A stretch of DNA of 64,000 nucleotides from Castellaniella sp035707805 (GTDB lineage Bacteria > Pseudomonadota > Gammaproteobacteria > Burkholderiales > Burkholderiaceae_B): positions 1 through 64,000 of the forward strand of contig DASSTS010000029.1 in assembly GCA_035707805.1 (NCBI GenBank). Direction: 5' to 3'. Shown one piece after another: positions 1 through 9,060 of the stretch (positions are counted from its first letter, which is position 1; every line of letters begins with the position of its first letter). Below the pieces are notes generated by a model. The model was given only the letters and a program-made list of their open reading frames with translations. It had not been told where the DNA came from and searched no databases. Position numbers and translations under genes: made by a program.

Positions 1-412
1 CGGCTTCAAGGACGGGGTGGGCGACATCGAGAACATGGTGCGCGTGCGCCGCCGCATGGGCGATCGCTTTGCCTACCTGGGCGGCCTGCCCACGGCGGAG
101 GTCTTTGCCGCGGCCTACCGGGCACTGGGCGTGCCGGTGTATTCGTCCGCGGTGTTCAATTTCATTCCCGCCACCGCCATGCGCTTCTACGAGGCGGTCA
201 AGGCGGGGGACGATGCCGTCACCGGCCACCTGCTGGATACGTTCTTCCTGCCGATGCTGGAGATCCGCAACCGCAAGCCCGGCTACGCGGTCAGCATCAT
301 CAAGGCGGGAACGCGCCTGGTGGGACACCCGGCCGGCCCGGTGCGCGCCCCGCTGGCGGACCTGGACCCCTCGGAAGAATCGGCCCTCAGGGCCCTGATC
401 GAATCTTTGTAA
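1..412 (+). CDS. kdgD: 5-dehydro-4-deoxyglucarate dehydratase, C-terminal part (gene starts before window)
   Basis: Only the last 137 or so residues are present; the reading frame is open from base 2. The piece begins GFKDGVGDIENM, a stretch typical of the DapA/NAL-fold aldolase-dehydratases that act on 5-dehydro-4-deoxy-D-glucarate, and ends with TAA. The enzyme dehydrates and decarboxylates this intermediate to 2,5-dioxopentanoate in the oxidative glucarate/galactarate pathway. The next gene is a uronate dehydrogenase-lactonase fusion 12 bases downstream, then a TRAP transporter, which supports a uronate/aldarate role. The catalytic lysine region lies outside the window, so assignment rests on the C-terminal half and on neighbours. 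Confidence 0.8.
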   Translation, partial: GFKDGVGDIENMVRVRRRMGDRFAYLGGLPTAEVFAAAYRALGVPVYSSAVFNFIPATAMRFYEAVKAGDDAVTGHLLDTFFLPMLEIRNRKPGYAVSIIKAGTRLVGHPAGPVRAPLADLDPSEESALRALIESL

Positions 413-424
413 ACGGAGCCGTCG

Positions 425-2164
425 ATGACTGACGCTGAAAACACCCGAACCTTCGACCGGATCCTGCTGACTGGCGCCGCGGGGGGCCTGGGCAAGGTCC
501 TGCGCGAGACCCTGCAGCCCTTTGCGCGGGTCCTGCGCCTGTCGGACATTGCCGCCATGGCGCCCGCCGCCGGCGCGCACGAGGAGGTCATGCCTTGCGA
601 CCTGGCCGACAAGGACGCGGTCGACGCCCTGATGGACGGCGTGGACGCGGTCGTGCACCTGGGCGGCATCTCGGTCGAACGCCCCTTCGAGGAGATCGTC
701 GAGGCCAACATCCGCGGCACCTATCACCTGTACGAGGCCGCGCGCCGGCACGGCGTGCGGCGGATCGTGTTCGCCAGTTCCAACCACGTGATCGGCTTCT
801 ACAAGCAGGGCGTGCGCCTGGACAGCCGCTCGCCGCGGCGCCCGGACGGTTACTACGGCCTGTCCAAGTCCTTCGGCGAGGACGTGGCGAGCTTCTATCA
901 CGACCGCTACGGCATCGAGACCGTCAGCGTGCGGATCGGCTCGTCCTTCCCGCAGCCGCGCAACCGCCGCATGATGAGCACCTGGCTCAGCTACCGCGAC
1001 CTGACGGAACTGGTGCGCCGCAGCCTGTTCACGCCCGAGGTGGGCCACACCGTGGTCTACGGGGTGTCGGCGAACCGCGACGTCTGGTGGGACAACAGTG
1101 GCGCGGCGGTGCTCGGCTACGCCCCCCAGGACAGCTCGGAAGTCTTTCGCGCCGAGGTCGAGCGCCAGCCCGCGCCGGCGGCCGACGATCCGGACGCGGT
1201 CTATCAGGGCGGCGCCTTCACGGCGGCAGGGCCGTATGAGCAGACCCCGCCCGTGCGCCGGGCGACCGCGTCGGCGGGCCAGGCGGAACTGGTCGTGCAC
1301 CTGCGCAACCAGACCGGAGAAAGCCCCGTCTGGCATGCGGGCGAGCAGGCCCTGTATTGGGTCGACATCCCGACGGGCGCGCTGCACCGCTGGCGCCTGC
1401 GCGACGAGCAGCATTGCAGCTGGCGCGCCGGCCAGCAGCTCGCCTGCATCGCGCCGCTGCCCTCGGGCGGATGGATCGGCGGCATGGAGGATGGCATCTA
1501 CCGCCTGACGCCGGGCCAGGACCAGGTCCTGGCGACGCAACGGCTGGCCGAGGTTCGCCATCCGCGCGCCGGCATGCGTTTCAACGACGGCCGCTGCGAC
1601 CGGCAGGGACGATTCTGGGCGGGCACGATGCTGTGCGATGCGTCGCAGAACGCCGCCGTCGGCGGCCTGTACCGCCTGTCGGGGCAGGATGGCGCGCCAG
1701 CGCTGACGCGGGTGTTTGACGAGCTGATGGTGCCCAACGGCCTGGCCTTCAGCCCCGACGGCAGGACGATGTACCTGTCCGATTCGCATCCGCTGCGGCA
1801 ATGCGTCTGGGCCTGCGACTACGACGTCGACGAGGGCGTGCCCCGCAATCGCCGCCTGTTCATCGAGGCGCTGGCGGGCGGGCGGCCCGACGGCGCGGCC
1901 ATGGACGCGGACGGCTGCTACTGGATCTGCGGCAACGATGCCGGCCTGATTCACCGCTACACCCCGGAAGGCCGCCTCGACCGCAGCCTGCGCGTGCCGG
2001 TGGCCAAGCCCACCATGTGCGCGTTTGGCGGCAAGGACCTGGACATCCTGTTCGTCACGTCCATCCGCCAGGCCGGCGCCGCCCCGCATGCCCTGGACGG
2101 CGCCGTGTTCGCCCTGCGCCCCGGCGTCCGCGGCGTGGCCGAACCGGCTTGCGTCATTGCCTGA
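425..2164 (+). CDS. Fused uronate dehydrogenase-like SDR and SMP-30/gluconolactonase
   Basis: A 579-residue two-domain protein. Residues 1-260 are an extended short-chain dehydrogenase/epimerase fold: NAD-binding GAAGGLG at 17-23 and catalytic YGLSK at 144-148. Residues about 290-575 are an SMP-30/gluconolactonase beta-propeller: GESPVW with the metal-ligand Glu near 299, then FNDGR, FWAGTM and VPNGLAFSPDG. Uronate dehydrogenase oxidises glucuronate or galacturonate to an aldarolactone and a lactonase opens it, so the fusion would carry two consecutive steps. It lies between kdgD and a TRAP transporter, consistent with that pathway. No frameshift separates the halves; the linker (about 262-288) is Ala/Pro-rich. 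Substrate is inferred, not shown. Confidence 0.85.
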   Translation: MTDAENTRTFDRILLTGAAGGLGKVLRETLQPFARVLRLSDIAAMAPAAGAHEEVMPCDLADKDAVDALMDGVDAVVHLGGISVERPFEEIVEANIRGTYHLYEAARRHGVRRIVFASSNHVIGFYKQGVRLDSRSPRRPDGYYGLSKSFGEDVASFYHDRYGIETVSVRIGSSFPQPRNRRMMSTWLSYRDLTELVRRSLFTPEVGHTVVYGVSANRDVWWDNSGAAVLGYAPQDSSEVFRAEVERQPAPAADDPDAVYQGGAFTAAGPYEQTPPVRRATASAGQAELVVHLRNQTGESPVWHAGEQALYWVDIPTGALHRWRLRDEQHCSWRAGQQLACIAPLPSGGWIGGMEDGIYRLTPGQDQVLATQRLAEVRHPRAGMRFNDGRCDRQGRFWAGTMLCDASQNAAVGGLYRLSGQDGAPALTRVFDELMVPNGLAFSPDGRTMYLSDSHPLRQCVWACDYDVDEGVPRNRRLFIEALAGGRPDGAAMDADGCYWICGNDAGLIHRYTPEGRLDRSLRVPVAKPTMCAFGGKDLDILFVTSIRQAGAAPHALDGAVFALRPGVRGVAEPACVIA

Positions 2165-2170
2165 TTTTCA

Positions 2171-2200
2171 GATGGCCCGCGTGTGCGGGCCATCGCTTTT
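2171..2200 (+). terminator. Rho-independent terminator after the dehydrogenase-lactonase gene
   Basis: A perfect 10-bp stem GATGGCCCGC / GCGGGCCATC with a GTGT loop is followed by GCTTTT. It sits 7 bases after the stop codon, which suggests that the TRAP genes downstream have their own promoter in the AT-richer 2201-2268 stretch. Confidence 0.8.
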
Positions 2201-2268
2201 GCAGTCCCGCAGTGCTGGCAGTTCCAGATTCAAAAACACATTCTCAAATAAAGAGTGAGGGAGACATC

Positions 2269-3252
2269 ATGAAGTTCAAACTGAAATTCGTTTCGCTGGC
2301 TGCCGTGGCCGGCCTGATGCTGTCGGCCGGCCCGGGCGCGGCCCAGGCGCTGCAGCTGCGTTCGGCCGACATCCATCCGGAAGGCTATCCGACCGTCATG
2401 GCGGTCCAGAAGATGGGCGAGCTGATCAAGGAGCGCAGCCAGGGCCGCATCACGGTCAAGGTCTTCTCCGGCAGCGCGCTGGGCAGCGAAGGCGACTCGA
2501 TCGAGCAGGTCAAGCTGGGCGCCCTGTCGATGGCGCGGGTCAGCAGCGCCGCCATGCACAACATCTGCGAGGTCACCCGCATCCCGTCCCTGCCGTTCCT
2601 GTTCACCTCCACGGAACACCTGCACAAGGTGCTGGACAGCGACATCGGCGAACAGATCCTGAAATCCTGCGAAAAGGCGGGTTTCGTCGGCCTGGCCTGG
2701 TACGACAGCGGCGCGCGTTCCATGTATTCCCGCGACAAGCCCATCCGCACCGTCGCGGACGCCAAGGGCGCGAAGATCCGCGTGCAGCAGTCCGACCTGT
2801 CGGTGGCGATGATCGAGGCCATCGGGGCCAATGCGACGCCCATGCCTCTGGGCGAGGTCTATACCTCGCTGAAGACCGGCCTGATCGACGCGGCCGAGAA
2901 CAACTATCCCAGCTACGAAAGCGCGCATCACTACGAGGTCGCCAAGTACTTTTCCAAAACCGAGCACACGATGACGCCGGAGATCCTGCTGTTCTCCAAG
3001 CGCCAGTGGGACAAGCTGCCCGAGGCCGACCGCAAGATCATCCGCGATGCGGCCCGGGAATCGGTGCCCTACATGCGCAAGCTGTGGGCCGAGCGCGAGG
3101 CCAAGTCCCTGGAGATCGTGAAGCAGGGCGGCGCCCAGGTCGTCGAGGCGGACAAGGCCTCGTTCCAGGCCGTCATGAAGCCGGTCTATGACCGCTTCGT
3201 GACGACCGACGAGATGCGCGACCTGGTCCAGCGCATCCAGGCGGTGAAATAA
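2269..3252 (+). CDS. dctP: TRAP transporter solute-binding protein, DctP family
   Basis: 327 residues with a clear Sec signal peptide (MKFKLKF, hydrophobic core, cleavage near AQA-LQL at 26-29). The mature part has DctP-family features: an early RSADIHPEGYPT segment, GALSMARVSSAAM, and the Arg-containing motif around AKGAKIRVQQSD that contacts substrate carboxylates. It delivers an organic acid, probably a uronate or aldarate given the neighbours, to the DctQM permease. The ATG at 2269 has a GAGG-type ribosome site (GTGAGGGAGAC). A longer frame extends upstream but would run through the terminator and the previous gene, so it is rejected. Confidence 0.92.
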   Translation: MKFKLKFVSLAAVAGLMLSAGPGAAQALQLRSADIHPEGYPTVMAVQKMGELIKERSQGRITVKVFSGSALGSEGDSIEQVKLGALSMARVSSAAMHNICEVTRIPSLPFLFTSTEHLHKVLDSDIGEQILKSCEKAGFVGLAWYDSGARSMYSRDKPIRTVADAKGAKIRVQQSDLSVAMIEAIGANATPMPLGEVYTSLKTGLIDAAENNYPSYESAHHYEVAKYFSKTEHTMTPEILLFSKRQWDKLPEADRKIIRDAARESVPYMRKLWAEREAKSLEIVKQGGAQVVEADKASFQAVMKPVYDRFVTTDEMRDLVQRIQAVK

Positions 3253-3253
3253 A

Positions 3254-3829
3254 GTGTGCCGCCTGCTCAACACCGGCCTGGGCGGTGTGGCGGCCGGCGG
3301 CGCCCCCGCGCCGTCCGGCCGGCTGAGCCGGGCGCTGGACGGCTACACGGCGGTCTGCGCCCGGCTGGCCTGGCTGTGCCGGATGCTCAGCGTGGTGGGC
3401 ATCGTGGCCTTGCTGGCCGCCGTCGTCTTCCAGGTCTTCGGACGCCACGTCCTCAATGACACGCCGACCTGGGCCGAGAGCCTCTCGCTGCTGCTGGTCC
3501 TGTACGTGACCATGATGGGGGCCGCCGTGGGCGTGCGGGACGGCACGCACATCGGCTTCGAGTCCATCCTGCTGCTGGTGCCCGAGCGCCGCCGCCGGCC
3601 GCTGCTGCTGCTGATCCACGCGCTGGTGCTGACCTTCGGCGTGCTGATGGCCTGGAACTGCGCCGTCCTGGCGGAATCGGTCCACGCCTACCGCATCCCC
3701 AACCTGGGGCTCTCGGAAGGCTGGAAATACACGCCGGCCCTGATCGCGGGCGTGCTGATCGCGGTCTTCTCCATCGAACACATGATTGCCGTCCTGCGCA
3801 ACAAGAAGGTGGAATCCTCATGGCTCTGA
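3254..3829 (+). CDS. dctQ: TRAP transporter small permease, DctQ family
   Basis: 191 residues with four hydrophobic segments, as expected for the small membrane subunit. It contains the family segment around residues 65-75 (NDTPTWAESLS) after a first membrane helix with VFQVFGRHVL. The start appears to be GTG at 3254, one base after the dctP stop; no ATG is available early in the frame. The N terminus has an unusually long Ala/Gly/Pro-rich cytoplasmic stretch of about 30 residues. The 3' end overlaps dctM by 10 bases, implying translational coupling. Confidence 0.88.
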   Translation: MCRLLNTGLGGVAAGGAPAPSGRLSRALDGYTAVCARLAWLCRMLSVVGIVALLAAVVFQVFGRHVLNDTPTWAESLSLLLVLYVTMMGAAVGVRDGTHIGFESILLLVPERRRRPLLLLIHALVLTFGVLMAWNCAVLAESVHAYRIPNLGLSEGWKYTPALIAGVLIAVFSIEHMIAVLRNKKVESSWL

Positions 3830-5103
3830 CCATTCTTTCCCTGGCGTTCATGGGCTTTCTGGTGCTGGGCGTGCCGGTGGCCTTTTCCATCGGCCTGGCG
3901 TCCATCACGGCGATCGCCTACGAGGACCTGCCCATCGCCGTCGCGTTCCAGCAGATGACCTCGGGCATGAACGCCTTTTCGTTCCTGGCGATCCCGTTCT
4001 TCATCTTCACCGGCGAACTGATGCTGCATGGCGGGGTGGCGGACCGCATCGTGGCCTTCGCCAAGGCGCTGGTGGGCCACGTGCGCGGCGGCCTGGGCAT
4101 GTCCAACGTGCTGGCCTGCACGCTGTTCGGCGGCGTGTCGGGTTCGCCGGTGGCCGACGTGTCGGCCATGGGCTCGGTCATGATCCCCATGATGAAGCGC
4201 GAGGGCTACCATGCGGACTACGCGGTCAACGTGACCACGCACGCCGCGCTGGTCGGCGCGCTGATGCCGACCAGCCACAACATCATCATCTATACGCTGG
4301 CCGCGGGCGGACAGGTGTCCATCGCCGCGCTGATCGTCGCCGGCATCGTGCCGGCCCTGCTGCTGACGATCTGCAACCTGGCGGCCGCCTACCTGGTCGC
4401 CCGGCGCCGGGGCTATCCGGCGGGGCGGTTCCCCGGCTGGCCCATCGTGCTGCGCACGCTGGCCGCCGCCGTGCCCGGCATGCTGGTGATCGTGCTGATC
4501 ATCGCCGGCATCCTGAGCGGGGTCTTCACCGCGACCGAGTCGGCGGCGGTGGCGGCCCTGTACGCCCTGGGCCTGACGGTGCTGATCTATCGCACCCTCA
4601 AGTGGCGGCAATTCCTGGCCGCGGCCGCCAAGGCGGTCCAGACGACCGGCGTGGTGCTGCTGCTGATCGGCATCTCGGCGACCTTCGGCTACCTGATCGG
4701 CTTCTACGGCGTCGCCGAGAAGACCGGAGCCCTGATGGCGGCGGTGTCGGACAGCCCCTGGGCGATCTTCCTGATGGTGAACGTGGCGCTGTTCGTGCTG
4801 GGCACCTTCCTGGACATGGCCGCGACCATCCTCATCTGCACGCCGATCTTCCTGCCCATCTGCATGCAGTACGGCATGGGGCCGGTCCAGTTCGGCATCG
4901 TGATGCTGCTGAACTGCGCCCTGGGCCTGAACACGCCGCCGGTGGGGACGACGCAGTTCGTCGGCTGCGCCATCGGGCAGGTGTCGGTGGGGACGGTCAT
5001 GCGCACCATCTGGCCCTTCTACGGCGCCTTGCTGGTGGCGCTGGCGCTGGTCACCTACGTGCCGGCCTTTTCGCTGTGGCTGCCCGGGCAGCTCCTGTCC
5101 TGA
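3820..5103 (+). CDS. dctM: TRAP transporter large permease, DctM family
   Basis: 427 residues, the usual DctM length, with about 12 hydrophobic helices. Family hallmarks include the N-terminal GVPVAFSIGLASI, FTGELM, GGVSGSPVADVSAMGSVMIP and the late LNCALGLNTPPVGTT. It forms the sodium-driven transport channel with DctQ and takes substrate from DctP. It overlaps dctQ by 10 bases and is followed 21 bases later by a DMT-type permease gene. Confidence 0.95.
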   Translation: MALTILSLAFMGFLVLGVPVAFSIGLASITAIAYEDLPIAVAFQQMTSGMNAFSFLAIPFFIFTGELMLHGGVADRIVAFAKALVGHVRGGLGMSNVLACTLFGGVSGSPVADVSAMGSVMIPMMKREGYHADYAVNVTTHAALVGALMPTSHNIIIYTLAAGGQVSIAALIVAGIVPALLLTICNLAAAYLVARRRGYPAGRFPGWPIVLRTLAAAVPGMLVIVLIIAGILSGVFTATESAAVAALYALGLTVLIYRTLKWRQFLAAAAKAVQTTGVVLLLIGISATFGYLIGFYGVAEKTGALMAAVSDSPWAIFLMVNVALFVLGTFLDMAATILICTPIFLPICMQYGMGPVQFGIVMLLNCALGLNTPPVGTTQFVGCAIGQVSVGTVMRTIWPFYGALLVALALVTYVPAFSLWLPGQLLS

Positions 5104-5124
5104 TGGCTCGTTGAGGTTTCCCGC

Positions 5125-6033
5125 ATGAGGTCTGCTTCCTTTTCCAACCGCGGCGCGGTGGCGATCCTGCTCACCGTGGGGTCGCTGTTCGCCGCCAACC
5201 ACGTGGCGGCCCGCCTGGCCTTCGACAACCAGGCGGGGCTGCTGCTGGCGATCGTCTGCCGCTCGGGCCTGACGCTGCTGGCCCTGGCGGCCTTCGTGCT
5301 GTGGCGCCAGCCGCGCCTGCGCCTCGCGCCGGGCCTGCTCAAATGGCAGATCGTCCTCGGCCTGCTGATCGCGCTCCAGAGCCTGTGCCTGTACTCCGCC
5401 GTGGCTCGCATCCCGGTCGCCCTGGCGCTGCTGATCGGCAATACTTTCCCGATCCTGCTGGCGTTGCTGACCTGGCTGCTGGGCGGGTCGCCGCCGACCC
5501 GCCGCGCCTGCTTCCTGATGGGGGTGATCCTGTGCGGGCTGGTGCTGGTGCTGGACCTGCCCGCCTGGTTCTCGGCCTCGGCCGAGGTGACGCCGGCCTG
5601 GCGCTCGGGGGTCGGATTCGCCTTTGCGGCGGCCTGCGTGTTCTCCTGCGGCCTGTGGATCACGGAACATCGCCTGGGCACGCTGCCGGGCGCCGTGCGC
5701 AGCCTCTATACGATCGTGATCGTGTTCTGCGGGATGCTGGTCGCCGGCGCGGCCGGCGTCGTGCCCGGCGGGATGAACCCGCCGGCGGACGGCTCGGGAT
5801 GGCTGGCGCTGGCCGCCTTGTCCGTCCTGTACGCCACGGCCTTCACGGCGCTGTTCGTCTGCGTCCCCCGGCTGAACATGGCGCGCAATGCCCCGGTGAT
5901 GAACATCGAGCCCGTGGCCAGCCTGCTGCTGGGCTGGGTGGTGCTGGACCAGGTGTTCTCGGGCGTGCAGCTGCTGGGCGGCGCCATCGTGCTGGGCAGC
6001 ATCGTCATGCTGGCGTATTCCCGCCGGCATTGA
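5125..6033 (+). CDS. DMT superfamily (EamA) permease
   Basis: 302 residues with ten hydrophobic helices arranged as two EamA repeats (about 10-135 and 155-298). The closing segment with MNIEPVASLLLGWVVL is the common signature of the second EamA repeat. The ATG at 5125 has GAGG at a good distance (TTGAGGTTTCCCGC). It follows dctM closely and may be cotranscribed with it. Proteins of this type export or import small metabolites; substrate cannot be told from sequence. Confidence 0.85.
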   Translation: MRSASFSNRGAVAILLTVGSLFAANHVAARLAFDNQAGLLLAIVCRSGLTLLALAAFVLWRQPRLRLAPGLLKWQIVLGLLIALQSLCLYSAVARIPVALALLIGNTFPILLALLTWLLGGSPPTRRACFLMGVILCGLVLVLDLPAWFSASAEVTPAWRSGVGFAFAAACVFSCGLWITEHRLGTLPGAVRSLYTIVIVFCGMLVAGAAGVVPGGMNPPADGSGWLALAALSVLYATAFTALFVCVPRLNMARNAPVMNIEPVASLLLGWVVLDQVFSGVQLLGGAIVLGSIVMLAYSRRH

Positions 6034-6068
6034 GGCGGCCGGCAGGCCGGCGGCGCCCGCCGCCGCGC

Positions 6069-8918
6069 TCAACCCGAGTTGCGCAGGCCGGCCGCGATGC
6101 CGTTGATCGTCATGTGGATGGCGCGCTGATCCCGGGATTCCTGCTCGTTGGCGCGGTGGGCCGAGGACGGGCCCGAGCGCATGCGGCGCAGCAGCTCCAC
6201 CTGCAGGTGGTTCAGGGGATCGATGTAGGCGAACCGCTCGGCCAGGGCCGCGCGCAGCGGCGCGTCGTGCGCCAGCAGCTCGTGCCCCGTGATGTCGCGG
6301 AACACCCGGACCGTGGCCTGGTATTCGGCCTCGATGCGGGAAAAGATGCGCTTGCGCAGCGCCTTGTCGGCCACCAGTTCGGCATAGGCGCGGCCGATGA
6401 CCAGGTCGGTCTTGGCCAGCACCTGCTCCATGTTCGACAGCAGGGTCCGGAAGAACGGCCAGTCGCGCGCCATGGATTGCAGGCGCTGCAGGCGCACGCC
6501 GCGGTCCAGCGCCTGGTCCGGGCCGCCCTCGTCCAGGTATCTGGCCAGGGCCGTGCCGACCCCGTACCAGCCCGGCAGTGGCAGGCGGCACTGCGCCCAG
6601 GAAAATGACCAGGGGATGGCGCGCAGGTCCTCGATGCGCTGCAGGGCCTTGCGCGACGAGGGGCGCGAGCCGATGTTCAGGCCGGCGATCTCGCGGATCG
6701 GCGTCGAGGCGAAGAAATAGTCCGTGAACCCGTCGGTGCCGTAGACGAGGTCGCGATAGGCCTGGCGCGCGGTCTGCGACATCCAGGCCATGGCCTCGCC
6801 GTATTCGGTGGCGTGCTGGTCCTCGTGACGCGCGGCGGGCGCGCCCGCCAGGCTGGCCTCCAGGGTGGCGGCCACGAAGAGTTCCAGGTGCCAGCGGCCG
6901 ACCTCGGCGTCCTTGTAGCGGCCCTGGATGATCTCGCCCTGCTCGGTCAGGCGGATCTGATTGTTCACCGTGCCCGGCGGCTGCGCGACGATGGAATCGT
7001 AGCTGGGGCCGCCGCCCCGGCCCACGGAGCCGCCGCGGCCGTGGAACAGGCGCAGGCGCGTGCGGTGCTTGCGGAAGACCTCCACCAGGCGCCGTTCCGC
7101 CTGGTACAGGGACCAGTTCGACGTCAGGTAGCCGCCGTCCTTGTTGCTGTCCGAATATCCCAGCATGACTTCCTGGATGCCGTCCTGCGCCTGCCGGACG
7201 CGGGCGGCGACCTCGGGCAGCGACAGCCAGGCGTCCATGATGTCGGGGCCGCGCTCCAGGTCGGGGATGGTCTCGAACAGCGGCACCACCATCAGGCCCT
7301 CGCGCGGCACGGCGCCGCCGACCGTGGGCGCGATCAGGCCGGTTTCCTGCTGCAGCACCAGGACTTCCAGCAGGTCGCTGAGCGTTTCGGTGTGCGAGAC
7401 GATGGACTGGCGGATCGCGGCCGCGCCGAAGCGGCGCCGGCAGTCCGCCGCCATGCGCAGGATGGCGAGCTCTTTGGTGGTCTCGGCGGAATAGCCGATC
7501 CAGGGCGAGACCAGCGGCCGGGGCTCGCGCAGCTCCTGGCGCAGCACCCGGACGCGGTCGGCCTCGGACAGGCGCGCGTAGTGGACCGCCTTGCCGTCCA
7601 GCGTGACGCCCGCCTGCCGCATCAGTTCGTCCAGTACGCGCTCGTGGACGTCCGAGCTCTGCCGCAGGTCGACCGTGGCGAGGTGGAAGCCGAAGATCTC
7701 CACCGCCTGGCACAGGTGCGTCAGGCGCAGGCGGCCGACCAGGGCGCCGTGATGGGCGTCCAGCGAGCCGGCGACCGTGCGCAGGTCCGCGGCGAAGGCG
7801 GCGGCGGATTCGTAGGCGGGGGCTTCGTAGGTGCTGCGCCGCGCCAGGCGGCGGCCGGTCAGGGCCTGGGCCGTGGCCGCCAGGCGGGCGTAGATGTGGA
7901 TGCAAGCGCGGCGGTAGGGCTCGTCCTGGCGGTGGCTGGAGGGATCCTGGCTGGCGGCGGCCAGGTCGGCCAGGGCCGGCGTGACCCGCATCAGGGACTG
8001 GGACACGGACAGCTCCGCCCCCAGCTCGTGAACCTCGGTCAGGTAGTAGCGCAGCACGTGGACGCACTGGCGCAGCAGGGCCTGTTCCAGCGTCGCGGCA
8101 TCGACGTTGGGATTGCCGTCGCGGTCGCCGCCGATCCAGCTGCCCATGTGCGCGAACGGCGGCAGCGGCGCGTTGTCCACGTCGAAGGGCGATTTCGGCG
8201 GCTTGCGCAGCAGCGCGCCCATGTCCAGATGCAGCTGGGGCAGGGTGCTGAAGAAAGTGCTGGTGTAGTAGGACAGCGCGTTGTCGATCTCGTCCAGCAC
8301 CGTAAGCTTGCTCTGGCGCAGCATGCGGGTCTGCCACAGCGCCGCGATCAGCCCCGTCAGCCGTTCCTGCAGGCGGGCGGCTTCCAGGGGAGCGTGCGGG
8401 GCGTCCAGCTGGCGCAGGTGCCGGGCGATCGACTGGTGCAGGTCCAGCGTGCTCTTGCGCTGGACTTCGGTGGGGTGGGCCGTCAGCACCGGCACGATGC
8501 AGGCCTGGGACAGGTGGTGGCGGATGCGGCTGCCCGACAGGCCGCCGGCCTTCAGGCGTTCGACGGCGTGCTGCAGGCTGCCCGGTGTGGCCGGGCCCTC
8601 GTCCTGCCATTGCAGGCGCTGGCGCCGGGTCTGGTCGCGGTCCTCGGCGATGTTGGACAGATGCAGGAAATAGCTGAAGGCGCGCGCCACGGAATTCGCC
8701 TCGCCGTCGGCCAGGCGGCGGATCTGGCGTTCCAGCATGCGGCCGTCGCTGTCCAGCCCCTCGCGGCGGAACTTCACGGCGGCGCGGCGCAGCTTTTCGA
8801 TCACGTCGTAGATCGGGCGGCCCTCGCATTCCCGGATGACTTCGCCCAGCGTCCGGCCCAGCAGCCGGATGTCCTGTCGCAGGGGGGAAACAGCATCGGT
8901 CGGGATTGCGGGCTTCAC
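6069..8918 (-). CDS. ppc: Phosphoenolpyruvate carboxylase
   Basis: 949 residues, full length for bacterial PEP carboxylase. Catalytic landmarks are present: LTAHPTEVQRKS (catalytic His), YSDSNKDGGYLTSNW, FHGRGGSVGRGGGPSYD (the glycine-rich PEP/bicarbonate loop), and the C-terminal TINGIAAGLRNSG, which is the usual ending. It makes oxaloacetate from PEP and bicarbonate to refill the TCA cycle. It is transcribed alone, convergent with the upstream DMT gene. A long open frame in another minus-strand phase is a high-GC artefact. Confidence 0.98.
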   Translation of the reverse strand: MKPAIPTDAVSPLRQDIRLLGRTLGEVIRECEGRPIYDVIEKLRRAAVKFRREGLDSDGRMLERQIRRLADGEANSVARAFSYFLHLSNIAEDRDQTRRQRLQWQDEGPATPGSLQHAVERLKAGGLSGSRIRHHLSQACIVPVLTAHPTEVQRKSTLDLHQSIARHLRQLDAPHAPLEAARLQERLTGLIAALWQTRMLRQSKLTVLDEIDNALSYYTSTFFSTLPQLHLDMGALLRKPPKSPFDVDNAPLPPFAHMGSWIGGDRDGNPNVDAATLEQALLRQCVHVLRYYLTEVHELGAELSVSQSLMRVTPALADLAAASQDPSSHRQDEPYRRACIHIYARLAATAQALTGRRLARRSTYEAPAYESAAAFAADLRTVAGSLDAHHGALVGRLRLTHLCQAVEIFGFHLATVDLRQSSDVHERVLDELMRQAGVTLDGKAVHYARLSEADRVRVLRQELREPRPLVSPWIGYSAETTKELAILRMAADCRRRFGAAAIRQSIVSHTETLSDLLEVLVLQQETGLIAPTVGGAVPREGLMVVPLFETIPDLERGPDIMDAWLSLPEVAARVRQAQDGIQEVMLGYSDSNKDGGYLTSNWSLYQAERRLVEVFRKHRTRLRLFHGRGGSVGRGGGPSYDSIVAQPPGTVNNQIRLTEQGEIIQGRYKDAEVGRWHLELFVAATLEASLAGAPAARHEDQHATEYGEAMAWMSQTARQAYRDLVYGTDGFTDYFFASTPIREIAGLNIGSRPSSRKALQRIEDLRAIPWSFSWAQCRLPLPGWYGVGTALARYLDEGGPDQALDRGVRLQRLQSMARDWPFFRTLLSNMEQVLAKTDLVIGRAYAELVADKALRKRIFSRIEAEYQATVRVFRDITGHELLAHDAPLRAALAERFAYIDPLNHLQVELLRRMRSGPSSAHRANEQESRDQRAIHMTINGIAAGLRNSG

Positions 8919-8980
8919 GGGGTCTCCAGGTTCGGGATGGTCGGGCGCCGCCCGCGCCGGACATGCCGGGGCCGGGCGAC

Positions 8981-8995
8981 CGCTTATGATAAGCG
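8981..8995. other. Palindrome CGCTTA-TGA-TAAGCG upstream of ppc
   Basis: In the 142-bp gap between the ppc start and the end of the TonB receptor gene there is a 6-bp inverted repeat with a 3-base spacer. The minus strand over it reads TTATCAT, so it could overlap a ppc promoter. It may be a regulator site or chance. Confidence 0.3.
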
Positions 8996-9060
8996 CATTA
9001 TGGCCGGATCCGTATGGAGACCATGCATCTGGCTTATATTGCCGCCACCGCGTCGCGGGA

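Noticed and set aside
3688..8964. Very long open frame on the minus strand (over 1700 codons) opposite the TRAP and DMT genes and in another phase of ppc
   Set aside because: Its translation is low-complexity Arg/Ala/Pro/Gly/His, contains no domain, and overlaps well-recognised genes; this is usual in GC-rich DNA.
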